A DNA stretch of 34,128 nt from Thioalkalivibrio sp. Lineage in GTDB: Bacteria; Pseudomonadota; Gammaproteobacteria; Ectothiorhodospirales; Ectothiorhodospiraceae. The notes beneath the pieces were generated by a model. The model did not search any database. It was not told where the DNA came from and was given only the letters and a program-made list of their open reading frames with translations. The translations under genes and the position numbers were made by a program. The stretch is from the NCBI RefSeq assembly GCF_007692535.1, contig NZ_REBW01000112.1, forward strand, positions 1 through 34,128. Reading direction: 5' to 3'. How positions within the stretch are numbered: the first letter of the stretch is position 1; the number at the start of each line of letters is the position of its first letter. This document shows, piece by piece, positions 1 to 6,906 of this stretch.

Positions 1-4
1 TGTC

Positions 5-95
5 TGGCGGAGAGAGAGGGATTCGAACCCTCGATACGGGATTACCGTATACACACTTTCCAGGCGTGCGCCTTCAACCACTCGGCCACCTCTCC
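5..95 (-). tRNA. tRNA-Ser (anticodon GGA)
   Basis: Read on the minus strand the segment folds as a class II tRNA. The acceptor arm GGAGAGG pairs with the 3' strand, followed by discriminator G and an encoded CCA (positions 7-5). The D-arm contains GGCCGAGTGGTTGAAGG, the anticodon loop is CTGGAAA with anticodon GGA, there is a long variable arm (TATACGG/CCGTATC) and a TTCGAAT T-loop. The long variable arm and GGA anticodon identify a serine tRNA reading UCC/UCU. It is the last gene of a minus-strand run behind the DUF1820 gene. No integrase or att-like duplication accompanies it. Confidence 0.97.
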
Positions 96-98
96 GAA

Positions 99-137
99 AA
101 CCTCGCGCGCAGGGACGCGGCCCGTGTTCGCGAGGTT
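99..137 (-). terminator. Inverted repeat with T-run between the DUF1820 gene and tRNA-Ser
   Basis: AACCTCGCG (137-129 on the minus strand) pairs perfectly with CGCGAGGTT (107-99), giving a 9-bp stem around a 21-nt GC-rich loop. It is followed at once by TTTTC and then the tRNA 5' end at 95. It could be a Rho-independent terminator of the upstream genes or a processing structure 5' of the tRNA. The sequence does not tell which. Confidence 0.4.
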
Positions 138-193
138 GCGCAGGTTAAACCAGAGCATACCAAACCGCAATTCCGCCCGTGGAGATAAATGCC

Positions 194-529
194 CTATTTT
201 CCCCGGCCCGAGCCGGGCGGCAGCACACCGGGGAAGACGTGCACGTTCCCGCCCGGGCTCATGTCGCGGATCCGCGCCGTGCCGACCTGCTCCACTTCAT
301 CAATGCGGATCACGGAGTGGAGGGGAATGTGAAAGCGCTGGACTCCCTCGAACTCGTGGCGCAGCCGTTCCTCGCTGGGATCGACCACCACGCGCGAGCG
401 TTCACCGAACAGCAGTTCCTCCACCGTGACGAACCCGTAAAGCTGATCCTGATAGACCTCCCGGGCGAAGATTTCGTAGACCTTGCCCTGATTGATAAAG
501 GTCACACGAAAGCGCGTTTCATCCGTCAT
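194..529 (-). CDS. DUF1820 family protein
   Basis: A 111-residue soluble protein starting MTDETRFRVTFINQGKVYE, which I recognise as the DUF1820 family, a small conserved gammaproteobacterial family with no assigned biochemical function. It has alternating beta-type segments, a charged core (EELLFGERSRVVVDPSEERLRHEFEG region split around residue 50) and a glycine/proline-rich C-terminus ending near HVFPGVLPPGSGRGK. There is no signal peptide or membrane segment, so it should be cytosolic. It lies 68 bp downstream of purU on the same strand and may be co-transcribed with it, although a small hairpin lies between them. The ATG has only a weak GACGG-type ribosome site. The family call is fairly safe; the function is unknown. 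Confidence 0.8.
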   Translation of the reverse strand: MTDETRFRVTFINQGKVYEIFAREVYQDQLYGFVTVEELLFGERSRVVVDPSEERLRHEFEGVQRFHIPLHSVIRIDEVEQVGTARIRDMSPGGNVHVFPGVLPPGSGRGK

Positions 530-558
530 GCCGTCATCATGCGGGCACGCCCCGAAAT

Positions 559-576
559 TGCAAGCCGGCGCTTGCA
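559..576 (-). terminator. Short hairpin between purU and the DUF1820 gene
   Basis: TGCAAGC and GCTTGCA form a 7-bp perfect stem around a 4-nt loop, and on the minus strand are followed by ATTTC. It lies right after purU. It may be a weak terminator or attenuator; there is no proper T-run. Confidence 0.35.
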
Positions 577-597
577 GTCAGCCCGTGCTCGTTCCGT

Positions 598-1470
598 TCA
601 ATCGAATACGATGGTTTTGTTGCCATGGGTCAGCACCCTTCCTTCGAGGTGATAGCGCAGCCCGCGCGCGAGAACCCAGCGCTCGACATCTCGACCCTTG
701 CGGACCAGATCGGCCACCTGGTCATCGTGGCGGATCCGTGCAACGTCCTGCTCGATGATCGGACCTGCATCCAGATCCTGGGTCACGTAGTGACAGGTTG
801 CCCCGATCAGCTTCACGCCCCGTGCAAAGGCCTGGTGATAGGGGCGCGCGCCCACGAACGACGGCAGGAAACTGTGATGGATGTTGATCACCCGCTGCCG
901 GAATTCCATGCAAAGGTCCGGCGGCAGGATCTGCATGTAACGGGCCAGGACCACGGTGTCGGTCTCCAGGTCGCGCAGATGCTCCTGCAGTCGCAGGAAG
1001 GCTTCGTCGCGTGTCTCTGGCATCACGGGGATGTGAATGAACGGGATTCCGTAGCAGGTCGCGACCTCCTCCAGCAGGCGATGGTTGGAAATGATCGCCG
1101 GAATCTCCATCGGCATTTCGCCGGAGCGCCAACGCGCCAGCAGATCCGTCAGGCAGTGCGGCTCTTTGCTCACCAGAATCACGACCCTGGGCCGCGCCTG
1201 GGCGCTCATCAGCGACCATTGCATATCGAGCTCGGGGGCCAATCCCTCGAAGCGCCCGGCCAGATCGGCATCGCCGCCGTCCGGCAGCGAGAATACCCAG
1301 CGCATGAAGAACCAGTGGGCCTCGGTATCGGTGTGCTGCGCCGCCTCCGTGATCCATCCTTCGGCATCGGCGATCAGCCGTGCCACTCGGGCAACGATAC
1401 CCATGCGGTCCGGACAGGAGACGGTCAGGCGGAATTCGGAACGCTCGTTCATCGGCGTGGCTCGCGACAT
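598..1470 (-). CDS. purU: Formyltetrahydrofolate deformylase PurU
   Basis: PurU hydrolyses 10-formyl-tetrahydrofolate to formate and THF, balancing one-carbon units and feeding formate to PurT-type purine synthesis. An N-terminal ACT domain (about residues 7-85, with LTVSCPDRMGIVARVARL) is followed by a formyltransferase-fold domain. That domain carries the NIHHSFLPSF motif with the catalytic His and the downstream DLDAGPIIEQ motif with the catalytic Asp. The length of about 284-290 aa matches the family. Two in-frame ATGs are possible, at 1470 (MSRATPMNERS) and 1452 (MNERSEF). The second fits family N-termini well, and neither has a strong Shine-Dalgarno. It is separated from upstream phaC by a repeat-rich 248-bp stretch, so it is probably transcribed independently. 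Confidence 0.93.
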   Translation of the reverse strand: MSRATPMNERSEFRLTVSCPDRMGIVARVARLIADAEGWITEAAQHTDTEAHWFFMRWVFSLPDGGDADLAGRFEGLAPELDMQWSLMSAQARPRVVILVSKEPHCLTDLLARWRSGEMPMEIPAIISNHRLLEEVATCYGIPFIHIPVMPETRDEAFLRLQEHLRDLETDTVVLARYMQILPPDLCMEFRQRVINIHHSFLPSFVGARPYHQAFARGVKLIGATCHYVTQDLDAGPIIEQDVARIRHDDQVADLVRKGRDVERWVLARGLRYHLEGRVLTHGNKTIVFD

Positions 1471-1554
1471 TGCGGGGCAGCGTCGCAGTGTACTTTGGAC
1501 CACCGGGCGCTTGAAGGCCTGATCGGCACGGGCGGCAATCCAGACCAGAGGCCG

Positions 1555-1709
1555 GATCGCGGCTGGAAGACGCTCCTACGCCACCCAGGGGCATGAGCGA
1601 CCTCTGTGGTCGCGATCCCGGCCTGGAAGGGCGAAAGCGCGGCTGGAAACCGCTCCTACCGGGGGGCCCGTTGTAGAAGCGACCTCCGGTCGCGATCGCG
1701 GCTGGAAGG
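1555..1709. repeat. Cluster of degenerate REP-like repeats between phaC and purU
   Basis: Four related fragments recur here. Copies at 1555-1579 and 1638-1659 share CGCGGCTGGAA...CGCTCCTAC. Copies at 1595-1627 and 1671-1709 share AGCGACCT...GGTCGCGATC followed by a CGG(C)CTGGAAG segment. Joined, they give a palindromic unit of the form GTAGnAGCGACCTCnGGTCGCGATCGCGGCTGGAAnCCGCTCCTAC, resembling REP-type elements dispersed in gammaproteobacterial genomes. No coding gene is visible in 1471-1718. The repeats may also end phaC transcription. Confidence 0.6.
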
Positions 1710-1718
1710 ATGGGGGCT

Positions 1719-2786
1719 TCAGGTCCGCTCGTCGATCCACTTTCCGATCGTCGGCGGCACCTCCTTCTGGGCGCGGCCGCTGACGTAGATCCCGATATGC
1801 CCGCCCTTGAAGGAAATCTCGCTGTAGTCCTTGGTACCGACCAGCTTCTTCAGGGCCTTGGAGGCGTCCGGCGGGACCAGGTGGTCCTGCATCGCAAAGA
1901 TATTCAGCACCGGCATCGTCACGTTCTTCAGGTCCACCTCGTGCGGGCCGATCCGCAGTCCTCCCTCGACCAGCTTGTTCTGCTGGTAGAAGTCCTTGAT
2001 GAACTGCCGGTAGGCCTCACCGGCCTGGTCCGGACTGTCGAAAATCCACTTCTCCATGCGCAGGAAGTTCGCCACCTGGTCGGGATTGTCGAGCACGTCC
2101 ACCATGTCGAGATACTTCTGCCCCATCAGCCGGTACGGCTTCAGGTTCAGGAAGGTCCAGTTCAGCATCTCCCCCGGGATGTTGCCCAGGGCTTCCACGG
2201 TCAGGTCGACGTCCAGGTACTTCACCCACTTGGACAGCATGTTGTCCGGGGTCTGGAAATCGACCGGGGTCACCATGGTCACCAGGTTGGCGACCTTGTC
2301 CTGGTGGGTCGCCGCATAGCAGAGGCTGAAGGTCCCCCCCTGGCAGATTCCCAGCAGGTTGATCGCGTCCAGCCGATGCCGTTTCCGGATCACGTCCACG
2401 CAACGGTCCAGGTAGCCGTTGATGTAGTCGTCCAGCGTCAGGTATCGGTCCGAGCGGTCCGGATAGCCCCAATCGACCAGGTAGACGTCCATGCCGGCGT
2501 CCAGCAGGCCCCGGACGGTGGACCGGTCCTCCTGCAGATCCGCCATGTATGGGCGGTTGACGAGCGCGTATACGATCAGAATCGGGACGGTGTTCTGCAC
2601 CACGCTCGCCGGCGCCTGAAAGCGATAGAGCGTCATCTTGTCTTCCTGATAGATGATCTCCTTCGGCGTCACTCCAGTGGTGATGTCGTCGGTGTCCATA
2701 AGGTTCTGGACACCGTGGGTCAATTTGGCCTGGAACTTGGTCAGCTCGTCGAGGGCTTCGTCGGGTCGGATCTGGATCGGGCTCAT
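1719..2786 (-). CDS. phaC: Class III poly(3-hydroxyalkanoate) synthase, PhaC subunit
   Basis: PhaC is the catalytic subunit that polymerises 3-hydroxyacyl-CoA at the granule surface. At 355 aa it has the short class III length rather than the roughly 590 aa of class I. The lipase-like box GICQGG puts the nucleophile at Cys148. The other triad members fit Asp301 (MQDHLVPP) and His330 (FKGGHIGI), each one residue from the numbering of the Allochromatium enzyme. The fold is alpha/beta hydrolase with no signal peptide. The ATG overlaps the phaE stop by 4 bp (ATGA), so the two subunits are translationally coupled, which fits their assembly into one complex. The 3' end runs into a REP-like cluster before purU. 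Identification is secure. Confidence 0.97.
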   Translation of the reverse strand: MSPIQIRPDEALDELTKFQAKLTHGVQNLMDTDDITTGVTPKEIIYQEDKMTLYRFQAPASVVQNTVPILIVYALVNRPYMADLQEDRSTVRGLLDAGMDVYLVDWGYPDRSDRYLTLDDYINGYLDRCVDVIRKRHRLDAINLLGICQGGTFSLCYAATHQDKVANLVTMVTPVDFQTPDNMLSKWVKYLDVDLTVEALGNIPGEMLNWTFLNLKPYRLMGQKYLDMVDVLDNPDQVANFLRMEKWIFDSPDQAGEAYRQFIKDFYQQNKLVEGGLRIGPHEVDLKNVTMPVLNIFAMQDHLVPPDASKALKKLVGTKDYSEISFKGGHIGIYVSGRAQKEVPPTIGKWIDERT

Positions 2787-4042
2787 GACTGGGTCTTCCT
2801 CCGCGTAGTGCTGGGCTTCCGGGTGGTGGTGCTGGCGGTCCGTGCGCGCTTGGGCGCAGCCTTTTTGGCTGTTTCGCCGGCGGCGGGCTTGTCATCGCCC
2901 TTCCCCGCAGTTGCGGACTTCCCCGCGGCTTCCGTCTTGGTTTCGGCATGGGTCTCAGCCTTGGGCGCGGCCTTCGAGGCCATCGCCTTGACCTGCTTGC
3001 GCAACTCCGCCATCTCGGCCCGCAGTTCCTCGACCTCGCTCCCGAGTCCGGCCATTGCGTCCAATTCGGCGCGCATCGACTCGCTCTGCACGCGGAGTCT
3101 CTGGTATTCGGCGCGGGTGTCGTGCAGGCGCCGCTGGACCGTTCCCAGGTCACCACGTGTCGGCATGTTCATGGCCTCCAGCCACTCGTCCACCAACTGC
3201 GCACCCTGGTGTTTGACCGCCATCAACGCATTGACCATGCGCCCGTACCGGCGGGCATACTCATCGGACATCGCGTAATCCGCGTAGACCTCTTCGCAGG
3301 CATCCACCCAGATGTTGAACACCTCGCGGATCGAGTTCACCGGACCGCCTTCCTGCGCCCGATCCTCGAGCCGCTTCTTGAAGGCTTCCATCGAACGGGA
3401 CCCGAGGCCACCGAAGCCGGCCTGGTACTCGCTCATCGCCTGTTCGTATTCAAAGAGCAGGCGGGTGAACTTCTGGTGCTGCTCCTGGGACTCGCGGGCA
3501 TAACCGAGTGCAGGAGCGGACAGCATCCGATCCATCTGTTCGCGCACGTCGGTGGGCCGCTCGACCTCGAAGGCCTTCATGAAGTCGCCCGGGAACGGCA
3601 TCCCGGCCGACATCGTGCGCGACACGGTGTCGAAGGGCAGATCCCAGAAGGCGAGGCCCTGCCGACCGGCCTTGCCCGCCACTGCGGCGAAGGGGTTCAT
3701 TCCCTGGCTGGCGCTGCTGAATGCCTCGGTCATCATCCGCGTCCAGTTCTCCACGATCTGCGTGGTATCGGTGGCCGGATCCATCTTCCCAAGGCCCTCG
3801 GCCATCGAGAAATAACTCTTGCCCAGGTTGACCATCTGCCCGAGCAGGTCCTGCGCGGGCTTGGGTGTAGTCGGCGCAACCGACTTCCACCACTGTTCCA
3901 TCGCATCCGCCCAGGGATTCGCCGAGGCCTTTTGTGCCGGGGTCGCTGCATCGAGGCCGCGGCGGGTCATGTCCATCCATGCGTCCCAATAGCGCCGTTG
4001 TGCTTCCAGCCACTGGTCGCCGGTCGAATCCGAATCAGCCAT
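2783..4042 (-). CDS. phaE: Class III PHA synthase, PhaE subunit, with Ala/Lys-rich C-terminal tail
   Basis: PhaE is the non-catalytic partner needed for full class III synthase activity. The 419-aa protein starts MADSDSTGDQWLEAQRRYW and contains conserved PhaE segments such as FWDLPFDTVSR and the helical region near residues 200-280. Residues of about 295-355 are strongly heptad-like (RLHDTRAEYQRLR, EVEELRAEMAELRKQV) and should form a coiled coil. From about residue 358 to the end the sequence is an unstructured Ala/Lys/Thr/Arg tail (KKAAPKRARTAS, TTTRKPSTTRRKTQS), making it longer than the roughly 350-360 aa I expect for PhaE. This tail resembles the DNA-binding tails of PhaF and PhaM. A good AGGAG site precedes the ATG. 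It is divergent from phaA across 268 bp. Confidence 0.93.
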   Translation of the reverse strand: MADSDSTGDQWLEAQRRYWDAWMDMTRRGLDAATPAQKASANPWADAMEQWWKSVAPTTPKPAQDLLGQMVNLGKSYFSMAEGLGKMDPATDTTQIVENWTRMMTEAFSSASQGMNPFAAVAGKAGRQGLAFWDLPFDTVSRTMSAGMPFPGDFMKAFEVERPTDVREQMDRMLSAPALGYARESQEQHQKFTRLLFEYEQAMSEYQAGFGGLGSRSMEAFKKRLEDRAQEGGPVNSIREVFNIWVDACEEVYADYAMSDEYARRYGRMVNALMAVKHQGAQLVDEWLEAMNMPTRGDLGTVQRRLHDTRAEYQRLRVQSESMRAELDAMAGLGSEVEELRAEMAELRKQVKAMASKAAPKAETHAETKTEAAGKSATAGKGDDKPAAGETAKKAAPKRARTASTTTRKPSTTRRKTQS

Positions 4043-4204
4043 CTTTTTCTCCTGATAGTTGCCACGCGCAGCGGTCTTGCGCTCTTCCGAATACTAGAAC
4101 CTCTTGACGATACTAGCACGGGTTTTGTGCGACGCACCATTCCGTCGCGGCGCCGAAGTTACTGCCGTATTGGCAATCTGGCGTCCAGGCAATGCCCACG
4201 GCGC

Positions 4205-4235
4205 TTGAGGCACGCGGGCTTAAGCATGCCATAAT
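4205..4235 (+). promoter_or_regulatory. Candidate sigma-70 promoter for phaA
   Basis: TTGAGG (4205-4210) and CATAAT (4230-4235) are separated by 19 bp. The -10 is preceded by TGC, forming an extended -10 (TGCCATAAT), which can offset a long spacer. It is about 75 bp upstream of the phaA ATG. Within the same 268-bp divergent region the heptamer ATACTAG occurs at 4091-4097 and 4110-4116 (19 bp apart), nearer to phaE. It may be an operator but matches nothing I can name. No gene is visible between 4043 and 4310. Confidence 0.45.
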
Positions 4236-4310
4236 CGGCGGCACATTGGCCCCCCAGGCCCTGGGCGCGCAAGACCCGCAGAGGGCAGACATCCAGAGGA
4301 GAAGCAGGAG

Positions 4311-5498
4311 ATGAGTGAAGAGATCGTAATCGTCGGTGCCGCACGCACGCCGGTTGGAACCCTGCTGGGTTCACTGGCTGATATCCCCGCAAGCAAGCTC
4401 GGCGCCACAGTCATCCGCAGCTTGCTCGAACGCTCGGGTGTAAAGCCCGAACAGGTGAGCGAGGTCATCCTCGGGCAGGTTCTGACCGGCGCGGCGGGAA
4501 TGAACCCTGCGCGACAGGCCGCTCTCGAGGCAGGCATCCCGCACACGGTTCCGGCGATGACCATCAACAAGGTCTGTGGCTCGGGCCTCAAGGCGGTGCA
4601 TCTGGCCTGGCAGTCGATACGCTGTGGCGATGCGGAGATCGTGGTGGCTGGTGGCCAGGAAAGCATGAGCCTCGCCCCGCATGCCCTGCCCCGCTCGCGT
4701 TCGGGTGTGAAGATGGGTGAGTGGGCAATGAAGGACACCATGATCAACGATGGGCTCTGGTGCGCGATCACTGACGTCCACATGGGCAATACGGCGGAAA
4801 ACATCGCCAGGGAATACGACATCAGCCGCGAGGAACAGGATGCGTTCGCAGCGCAATCGCAGCAGCGCGCCGAGGCGGCGATCCGCGACGGCGTCTTCCG
4901 CGACGAGATCGTCCCGATCGAGATCCCGCAGCGTAAGGGTGACCCCAAGATCTTCGATACCGACGAGTTTCCCCGGGCCGGCGTCACCGCGGAAGGGCTT
5001 GGCAAACTCCGCCCGGCGTTTGCCAAGGATGGAACGGTCACCGCGGCCAACTCGTCCGGAATCAACGACGGCGCGGCTGCGGTCATCGTCATGACTGCGA
5101 GCAAGGCCAAGGAACTCGGGCTGAAGCCCATCGCGCGAATCGTTGCCTTCTCCGCTGCCGGGGTCGATCCATCGATCATGGGGACCGGCCCGATCCCGGC
5201 CACCCGTGACTGCCTCGAAAAGGCCGGCTGGAGCCCCGCAGATCTCGATCTGGTGGAATCCAACGAGGCGTTTGCAGCGCAGGCGATCTCCGTGAACAAG
5301 GCCCTGGGCTGGGATCTGTCCAAGGTCAACGTCAGCGGCGGCGCCATCGCCATCGGGCACCCGATCGGCGCCTCCGGCGCCCGCGTACTGGTCACCCTCC
5401 TGCACGGCATGCGTCGGCGCGACGCCAAACGTGGGCTGGCGACACTCTGCATCGGAGGCGGACAAGGCGTTGCGATGGCCCTCGAACTCGTCGAATAG
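4311..5498 (+). CDS. phaA: Acetyl-CoA acetyltransferase (beta-ketothiolase) PhaA
   Basis: PhaA condenses two acetyl-CoA to acetoacetyl-CoA, the first step of PHB synthesis. The 395-aa sequence has all thiolase signatures: the acyl-accepting Cys89 in [11 protein letters not shown], His350 in [14 protein letters not shown], and the proton-shuttling Cys380 in TLCIGGGQG. Length and motif spacing match the biosynthetic tetrameric thiolases. The ribosome site is AGAGGAGAAGCAGGAG before the ATG. It heads the plus-strand phaA-phaR-phaP-phaB set, divergent from the synthase genes, which supports the phaA name over a fatty-acid-degradation thiolase. A GC-rich hairpin follows the stop. Identification as a thiolase is certain; the PHB role rests on context. 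Confidence 0.96.
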   Translation: MSEEIVIVGAARTPVGTLLGSLADIPASKLGATVIRSLLERSGVKPEQVSEVILGQVLTGAAGMNPARQAALEAGIPHTVPAMTINKVCGSGLKAVHLAWQSIRCGDAEIVVAGGQESMSLAPHALPRSRSGVKMGEWAMKDTMINDGLWCAITDVHMGNTAENIAREYDISREEQDAFAAQSQQRAEAAIRDGVFRDEIVPIEIPQRKGDPKIFDTDEFPRAGVTAEGLGKLRPAFAKDGTVTAANSSGINDGAAAVIVMTASKAKELGLKPIARIVAFSAAGVDPSIMGTGPIPATRDCLEKAGWSPADLDLVESNEAFAAQAISVNKALGWDLSKVNVSGGAIAIGHPIGASGARVLVTLLHGMRRRDAKRGLATLCIGGGQGVAMALELVE

Positions 5499-5514
5499 CC
5501 TGTTTGGCCCCGCC

Positions 5515-5545
5515 CCCCGCGCGTCCCGTTCTGTGGCGCGCGGGG
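5515..5545 (+). terminator. GC-rich hairpin after phaA
   Basis: CCCCGCGCG (5515-5523) pairs perfectly with CGCGCGGGG (5537-5545) across a 13-nt loop, 17 bp after the phaA stop. No T-run follows, so at most it is a partial terminator or an mRNA-stabilising structure. phaR begins 76 bp further on. Confidence 0.4.
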
Positions 5546-5621
5546 AGGTTGTCCGCGAGCCGGAAAAACACCCCGTCATCGTGTAGAATCAAGGGATAAA
5601 AGGCTGACAGGGGCAGCGTTT

Positions 5622-6125
5622 GTGACCGACCCACGACTGATCAAGAAATACCCGAACCGTCGGCTGTACGACACCGAGGAAAGTCGTTACATCACATTGA
5701 TCGATGTGCAGCGACTGGTGCGCGAAGGGACCGACATCAAGGTCGTGGACACGCAGAGCGGCGATGACATCACCCGCGGCATCCTGATCCAGATCATCAC
5801 CGAGCAGGAGGCTGGCGGCAACCCGCTGTTCACCACCGACATGCTCACCCGCTTCATCCGCTTCTACGACGAATCACTGCAGGACGCCTTCTCCAGTTTT
5901 CTCGATCAAAGCCTGAGGCTTTATTCCGAGCAGCAGGAGCAGATGCGAGCGCAGCTCGACGAGATGGTTCCGGGCGACGCGCTGCAGACCTGGACCGAGT
6001 TGACCGAACGCAACATGGAGCTCTGGCGCGAGATGCAGGACAGCTTTTTCCGCGCGGCCAACCTGCCCGGGATCGGCCGTTCGTCGCAAGCCCAGGAGAA
6101 GTCTGAGGCTGAGCGAAAGAAGTAG
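5622..6125 (+). CDS. phaR: Polyhydroxyalkanoate synthesis repressor PhaR
   Basis: PhaR binds DNA at pha promoters and is released when it binds nascent PHA granules, so phasin is made only when polymer is present. The 167-aa protein has the N-terminal PHB/PHA accumulation regulator domain (residues 4-65, with LIKKYPNRRLYDTEESRYIT). The second conserved region follows at about 70-110 (NPLFTTDMLTRFIRFYDESLQ), then a helical, charged C-terminus ending KSEAERKK. The start is GTG, supported by an AGGGG site 8-10 bp upstream and by family N-termini. It sits between phaA and phaP, as in Allochromatium-type pha loci. A TGC-rich palindrome and repeats downstream are candidate binding sites. Confidence 0.93.
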   Translation: MTDPRLIKKYPNRRLYDTEESRYITLIDVQRLVREGTDIKVVDTQSGDDITRGILIQIITEQEAGGNPLFTTDMLTRFIRFYDESLQDAFSSFLDQSLRLYSEQQEQMRAQLDEMVPGDALQTWTELTERNMELWREMQDSFFRAANLPGIGRSSQAQEKSEAERKK

Positions 6126-6143
6126 CTCCCGTAGCCACCGGCC

Positions 6144-6159
6144 GGTCGGACCTCCGACC
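6144..6159 (+). terminator. Small hairpin after phaR
   Basis: GGTCGG (6144-6149), loop ACCT, CCGACC (6154-6159) lies 18 bp after the phaR stop. The stem is short and has no T-run, so it is only a possible transcription end. The rest of 6126-6431 holds no gene but carries a palindrome at 6235-6250 and the phaP promoter. Confidence 0.3.
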
Positions 6160-6234
6160 CGACACCGGACGCTACCCCATCCCACCAGAACTCACACTCG
6201 AGCGGCTCACTTCCTGCCCATACGCCGTACGCGG

Positions 6235-6250
6235 GCGCTGCATGCAGCGC
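6235..6250. promoter_or_regulatory. Perfect 16-bp palindrome GCGCTGCATGCAGCGC, possible PhaR site
   Basis: The sequence is exactly self-complementary and contains CTGC-AT-GCAG. PhaR proteins of Paracoccus and Rhodobacter are reported to prefer TGC-rich dyads of the CTGC-N(3-4)-GCAG kind (recalled, not checked). It lies about 92 bp upstream of the phaP -35. It could equally be a simple hairpin. Confidence 0.35.
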
Positions 6251-6341
6251 ATTCGGGTCCTGACCAGCCTTCGGTGGTCCGGGTGCATGCCAGGATCCGA
6301 ACCCATACTTCCTTCATCCTGCCGAGAACCTCTCACCGGGC

Positions 6342-6370
6342 TTGACATTGCCTGCGGGCTTGCTTATGCT
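6342..6370 (+). promoter_or_regulatory. Strong sigma-70 promoter of phaP
   Basis: A perfect -35 TTGACA (6342-6347) is followed after exactly 17 bp by TATGCT (6365-6370). It lies about 60 bp upstream of the phasin ATG at 6432. This is the best promoter match in the window and fits the high expression typical of phasins. Confidence 0.75.
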
Positions 6371-6393
6371 GCAACGCAACAATGCTGCACTGC
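6366..6393 (+). promoter_or_regulatory. TGC-rich direct repeats overlapping the phaP start region, candidate PhaR operator
   Basis: ATGCTGCA occurs at 6366-6373 and again at 6382-6389 (16-bp period), extended by CTGCAC at 6388-6393. The first copy overlaps the -10 hexamer and the second covers the expected transcription start, so a protein bound here would block RNA polymerase. TGC-rich sites at phaP are the known targets of PhaR in Paracoccus. The repressor gene is immediately upstream. Confidence 0.55.
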
Positions 6394-6431
6394 ACCAAAC
6401 GGGTGTGGTGGCATTTGACGGAGAGATAATC

Positions 6432-6821
6432 ATGCAAAACCAGATGTTCGATGCTTATAATGAAATGGCCCAGAGCAGCTTCGAAGCGATGCGTAAGCTG
6501 GGTGAAATCAACATGCGCGCCACCGAGCGGCTGTTCCAGCAGCAACTGGACCTGACCAACACCATGCTGGAGACCAGCGCCAAGGGTATGGAAGGCACGA
6601 CCAAGGCCAAGGGCTACCAGGAGTTGGTGACCAGCCAGGCCAAGCTGACCCAGGAATACGGTCAGGAGTGGCTGAAGAACTACCGCAGTGCGATTGAAGT
6701 ACTCACCGAGGCACGCGATTCCGCCGCCGACGTGATGGACAAGCAGATGCAGCTCGCCAGCAAGAACATGCAGGAAGCCGGCGAAACCGTGAAGAAGGCG
6801 GCGGCCAAGGCTACCGCGTAA
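6432..6821 (+). CDS. phaP: Phasin (PHA granule-associated protein)
   Basis: This is a 129-residue, all-helical amphipathic protein (MQNQMFDAYNEMAQSSFEAM...) of the phasin_2 type. Phasins coat PHA granules, controlling granule size and number. Conserved features are the aromatic N-terminal helix, the Q-rich central helix (TERLFQQQLDLTNTML), the YGQEWLKNYR segment near residue 80 and a short basic/alanine tail (VKKAAAKATA). The ATG at 6432 is preferred over an in-frame ATG at 6342, because 6342 lies inside the promoter and GGAG sits 8 bp before 6432. phaB follows after 85 bp, probably on the same transcript. Confidence 0.9.
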   Translation: MQNQMFDAYNEMAQSSFEAMRKLGEINMRATERLFQQQLDLTNTMLETSAKGMEGTTKAKGYQELVTSQAKLTQEYGQEWLKNYRSAIEVLTEARDSAADVMDKQMQLASKNMQEAGETVKKAAAKATA

Positions 6822-6906
6822 ATGACAGCAAACCGGCCGGGAGCAGCCGGGTCGGGCCTGGAGGGTCCGCCCCGGCTAGCTCCGACAGGCCGCCAACGGA
6901 GGATTC

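Noticed and set aside
5-95. tRNA-Ser as an integration (att) site for a mobile element
   Set aside because: No integrase gene, no second copy of the tRNA 3' end and only housekeeping genes nearby.
1710-3278. 522-codon open frame on the plus strand opposite phaC/phaE
   Set aside because: It is antisense to two firmly identified genes, is rich in His/Val/Arg from reversed codons, and has no recognisable domain; long antisense frames are expected at this GC content.
4104-4132. TTGACG at 4104 as the phaA -35 box
   Set aside because: No acceptable -10 at 16-18 bp; the TGCCATAAT element at 4227-4235 is a better candidate.
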